The position numbers and the translations under genes were made by a program. From Thermogutta sp. (GTDB lineage: Bacteria > Planctomycetota > Planctomycetia > Pirellulales > Thermoguttaceae), in the NCBI RefSeq assembly GCF_014359955.1, contig NZ_JACIYL010000103.1:1-9092 (forward strand): a stretch of DNA of 9,092 nt, written 5' to 3'. The notes below the pieces were generated by a model, which was not told the DNA's origin, did not search any database, and saw only the letters and a program-made list of their open reading frames with translations. Positions 7,334 to 9,092 of this stretch are shown in pieces. The first letter of the stretch is position 1. Each line of letters starts with the position of its first letter.

Positions 7334-7852
7334 ATGGCGAGGGTTGATCATCACAAATCAAACACAGCGCTGGCAATGACCGACGACGCAACTGGTAACA
7401 GAGTACCTCTCACGAACGCTTTGACACACCTGATGCGGCGACTGGGACGGTCGCTGGCGGTTTATGCGATGCAGGCCCGGCCCTGGGTCCCGTACCGACG
7501 GGAAGAGCTCTGGGAACTGCTGGAGGAAATCGCTTCTCAGCACCGAGAATGGGCGGAGTTGCTGGCAGAGCAAATCACAGCCGGGGGCCGAATGATCGAA
7601 CTGGGGCCTTTCCCCTCGACTTACACACGCTTTCACGATGTGAGTGTCGACTTCCTGGCCATTCGTATTCTCGATGATTTACGAGAAATACGATCGCTGG
7701 CCGAACAGGCAGAGCATCTTACCGGAATCGATCCGGAGCTGGCTGCTCTCCTGACACGAATTCGCAGCGGTCTGAGCGACCAAGCGACCAGCCTGGAAAA
7801 GGCGCTCATCCAGGCCAAGATTCTTGCCGCTCAAACGTCCGATTCAGCTTGA
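7334..7852 (+). CDS. uncharacterised all-helical protein, possibly ferritin-like four-helix bundle
   Basis: I do not recognise a characterised function. The 172-residue product has no signal peptide or membrane helix. It reads as four amphipathic helices at about residues 26-48, 54-83, 101-130 and 133-166. Between helices 2 and 3 is a Gly/Pro-rich linker, IELGPFPSTYTRFHDVS. The size, the central linker and a His at the start of helix 3 (His101) resemble ferritin-like or Dps-like bundles, and I recall similar uncharacterised proteins in Planctomycetota. A canonical pair of ExxH iron ligands is not evident, so metal binding is unproven. The start is uncertain: ATG 7334 is the longest choice, while ATG 7376 (Met15) would remove an unstructured 14-residue leader. 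Neither has a clear ribosome binding site. The stop TGA overlaps a possible TTG start of tatD at 7849, and the two genes are probably cotranscribed. Confidence 0.72.
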   Translation: MARVDHHKSNTALAMTDDATGNRVPLTNALTHLMRRLGRSLAVYAMQARPWVPYRREELWELLEEIASQHREWAELLAEQITAGGRMIELGPFPSTYTRFHDVSVDFLAIRILDDLREIRSLAEQAEHLTGIDPELAALLTRIRSGLSDQATSLEKALIQAKILAAQTSDSA

Positions 7853-7891
7853 CACTCAAATCCAGCACGAGGCAACTTCTCACGGCAACTC

Positions 7892-7896
7892 GGGAG
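7892..7896 (+). promoter_or_regulatory. tatD ribosome binding site
   Basis: GGGAG lies 6 nt before ATG 7903, a good Shine-Dalgarno spacing. This, with the family-typical N-terminus right after that Met, decides the tatD start over the upstream in-frame TTG at 7849. Confidence 0.6.
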
Positions 7897-7902
7897 CCTC
7901 CC

Positions 7903-8733
7903 ATGTGGTTCGACACCCACGCGCACCTGTTCCTCTTGGAAGGTCATCACGCTTCGGAAACACATCCGACGGCGACGCTTTCTGAGGTCGTCCAGACAGC
8001 TTTCGATCAAGGTGTCACGCGGATTCTTTGTGTGGGAATCGATGTGGAAACGAGCCGGCGCAGCGTCAATCTGGCGCACCAGTTTTCCGGTCGAGTGTGG
8101 GCTGCCGTGGGAATCCATCCGAATTCGGCCAGCGGCGCGTCCTCGGCGGATTGGGATGAGATCGTGGAACTGGCGCGGGACAATTCCGTAATCGCCGTCG
8201 GTGAAACGGGTCTCGACTGGTATCGTGACTATACACCGCCTTCCGTTCAGGTCGAATGGTTTGAGAAACACTGGTTTCTGGCGCAGGAATTGGGAAAACC
8301 CCTCGTGGTGCACTGTCGTGATGCGGAAAGGGATATGACGGAGATCCTTTCCCGCTGGACACGTGAAGGGACGGTCCGGGCGGTCATGCACGCGTGCGCC
8401 GCGCCGTGGGAAATTGTCAGCCGATGGCTGGACTGGCAAGGAGTTGTTGTCAGTTTTGCGGGGTCAGTGACATACAAAAACACGAAATTTGCGCCCCTTC
8501 GAGAAACAGCACAGCGCGTGCCCGCAGACAGAATCCTGGTCGAGACCGATTGTCCGTATCTAGTGCCGGAACCCTATCGTGGGCGGGTCAAGACGTCTGT
8601 GCCCTTGCATGTGAAAGACACTGGTCAGTTTTTAGCGAAGCTGCGGGGCGTGTCACCCGAGGAGCTGGCCACTCAGACCACGGAGAATGCGCTGAGGACG
8701 TTTGGTATTTCCCCTCAACAGGAGGGCTCTTGA
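7903..8733 (+). CDS. tatD: TatD family metal-dependent hydrolase / DNase
   Basis: This cytoplasmic TIM-barrel amidohydrolase-type protein is 276 residues long (E. coli TatD is about 260). Family members are Mg2+-dependent nucleases; E. coli TatD acts as a 3'-5' exonuclease linked to DNA repair. The metal and active-site residues are in place: His6 and His8 in FDTHAHL, Glu101 in AVGETGLDWYRD, His137 in VVHCRDAE, His163 in VMHACAA, and Asp216 in VETDCPYLVPEPYRG. The C-terminal ATQTTENALRTFGI fits the family's T-x-x-Na-x-x-lF ending. Two motifs diverge: the usual HCFSG reads HACAA, and the Asn-Glu-Pro normally after the RG of PYRG is replaced by Lys-Thr-Ser. The in-frame TTG at 7849 would add 18 residues and overlap the previous stop; ATG 7903 with GGGAG is better. 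The exact paralogue (TatD, YcfH or YjjV type) is not certain. Confidence 0.9.
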   Translation: MWFDTHAHLFLLEGHHASETHPTATLSEVVQTAFDQGVTRILCVGIDVETSRRSVNLAHQFSGRVWAAVGIHPNSASGASSADWDEIVELARDNSVIAVGETGLDWYRDYTPPSVQVEWFEKHWFLAQELGKPLVVHCRDAERDMTEILSRWTREGTVRAVMHACAAPWEIVSRWLDWQGVVVSFAGSVTYKNTKFAPLRETAQRVPADRILVETDCPYLVPEPYRGRVKTSVPLHVKDTGQFLAKLRGVSPEELATQTTENALRTFGISPQQEGS

Positions 8734-8808
8734 TTGACCTGGAGAATGCGGTCCGTAATAATCACAAGGGCGATTTGTCGCGGCGCTTACGTCTGGCGAC
8801 AGTGTGTT

Positions 8809-8832
8809 CACCTGGTGTGTTGGTCCCAGGTG
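8809..8832 (+). repeat. stem-loop downstream of tatD
   Basis: CACCTGG at 8809-8815 is the exact reverse complement of CCAGGTG at 8826-8832, with a 10-nt loop. It begins 75 nt after the tatD stop. No T-run follows, so it is not a classical intrinsic terminator. It may protect the mRNA 3' end or contribute to factor-dependent termination. Confidence 0.4.
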
Positions 8833-8846
8833 CGTGGAGGGGAGCC

Positions 8847-8863
8847 GCTGGCGAGACGCCGGT
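8847..8863 (+). repeat. second stem-loop downstream of tatD
   Basis: GCTGGCG at 8847-8853 can pair with CGCCGGT at 8857-8863 around the 3-nt loop AGA, with five Watson-Crick pairs and two G-T wobbles. It follows the first stem-loop by 14 nt. No T-run follows. It is listed because the two hairpins in tandem could mark the 3' end of the transcript. Confidence 0.3.
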
Positions 8864-9092
8864 TGGCAGATGACGGAAACTGATCCTCGCCGTTGCAAAA
8901 GGCTTGGGGGGACCTCTTGAAAACACGCAACATGCGATTTGAGCGGCCCATTTGTTTTGTATTTTCATCACGGTGATTTTGGGCTGCTATCACCCGGGAA
9001 GAAGAATGTCGATTGTCTTCTAGAACGGTGACTCGTCGGAATGCACGACCATCGCTTGGAATCTTTTACGGAAGGTCCGGCCCCCGCTTGGG

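Larger units (their letters stand above)
8734..9092 (+). other. 359-nt region after tatD without a supported gene
   Basis: No reading frame here gives a recognisable protein on either strand. GGAGGG at 8721-8726, inside the end of tatD, sits 7 nt before a TTG at 8734 that opens a 49-codon frame to 8883. The product would be rich in Arg, Trp and Cys and resembles nothing I know. The region contains two stem-loops (8809-8832 and 8847-8863) and an AT-rich patch at about 8950-8980 that includes the 11-base palindrome ATCACGGTGAT at 8967-8977. An ATG at 9041 opens a + frame that runs out of the window and could be the start of the next gene, but only 17 codons are visible. Confidence 0.5.

Noticed and set aside
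7831..8439. 202-residue frame on the - strand across tatD
   Set aside because: It is antisense to the catalytic part of tatD and has no recognisable motif.
8734..8883. 49-codon TTG frame after tatD with GGAGGG at good spacing
   Set aside because: The Arg-, Trp- and Cys-rich product matches nothing known, the start is TTG, and the overlapping frame 8730-8873 is equally open. There is not enough support to call a gene.
8762..8971. 69-residue - strand frame downstream of tatD
   Set aside because: It has no recognisable domain and no clear ribosome binding site, and its composition is typical of non-coding frames.
1..9092. CRISPR arrays, tRNA or rRNA genes, insertion sequences, defence genes
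   Set aside because: I read for regular repeats, tRNA-like cloverleaf ends, transposase motifs and terminal inverted repeats and saw none.

Overview
The window is the 3' part of a respiratory complex I (NADH-quinone oxidoreductase, nuo) operon, followed by a small helical protein of unknown function and a TatD-family metal-dependent hydrolase. All supported genes are on the + strand. In order they are: the 3' end of nuoH (2-253), nuoJ (267-857), nuoK (999-1349), nuoL (1382-3697), nuoM (3786-5597), nuoN (5634-7205), an uncharacterised four-helix protein (7334-7852), and tatD (7903-8733). The last 359 bases contain no gene I can support, only two small stem-loops.

The six nuo genes encode almost the whole membrane arm. 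NuoH is the quinone-site and coupling subunit. NuoJ and NuoK form the linker. NuoL, NuoM and NuoN are the three antiporter-like proton-pumping subunits. The charged residues known to matter for pumping are all present: Glu179/Lys315/Lys426/Lys486 in NuoL, Glu159/Lys281/Lys312/Glu465 in NuoM, Glu151/Lys241/Lys271/Lys435 in NuoN, and Glu44/Glu88 in NuoK. The enzyme therefore looks functional. Each membrane subunit carries lineage-specific changes: about 51 extra residues in a NuoL loop, about 31 in the equivalent NuoM loop, a soluble NuoM C-terminal tail, a longer NuoK loop, and an altered conserved motif in NuoN. nuoI, which normally sits between nuoH and nuoJ, is absent from that position.

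The likely source is a moderately GC-rich bacterium (mid-50s percent by eye). The NuoN variant motif (EGAAAEV), the NuoL insertion and the helical protein before tatD remind me of Planctomycetota. This is an inference from memory of those families, not a search result, and I hold it with moderate confidence.

I did not find an undescribed biological system. This is mostly housekeeping sequence. The points most worth checking are the missing nuoI, the loop insertions, the NuoN motif change, the unknown gene at 7334-7852, and the divergent active-site loop in TatD.
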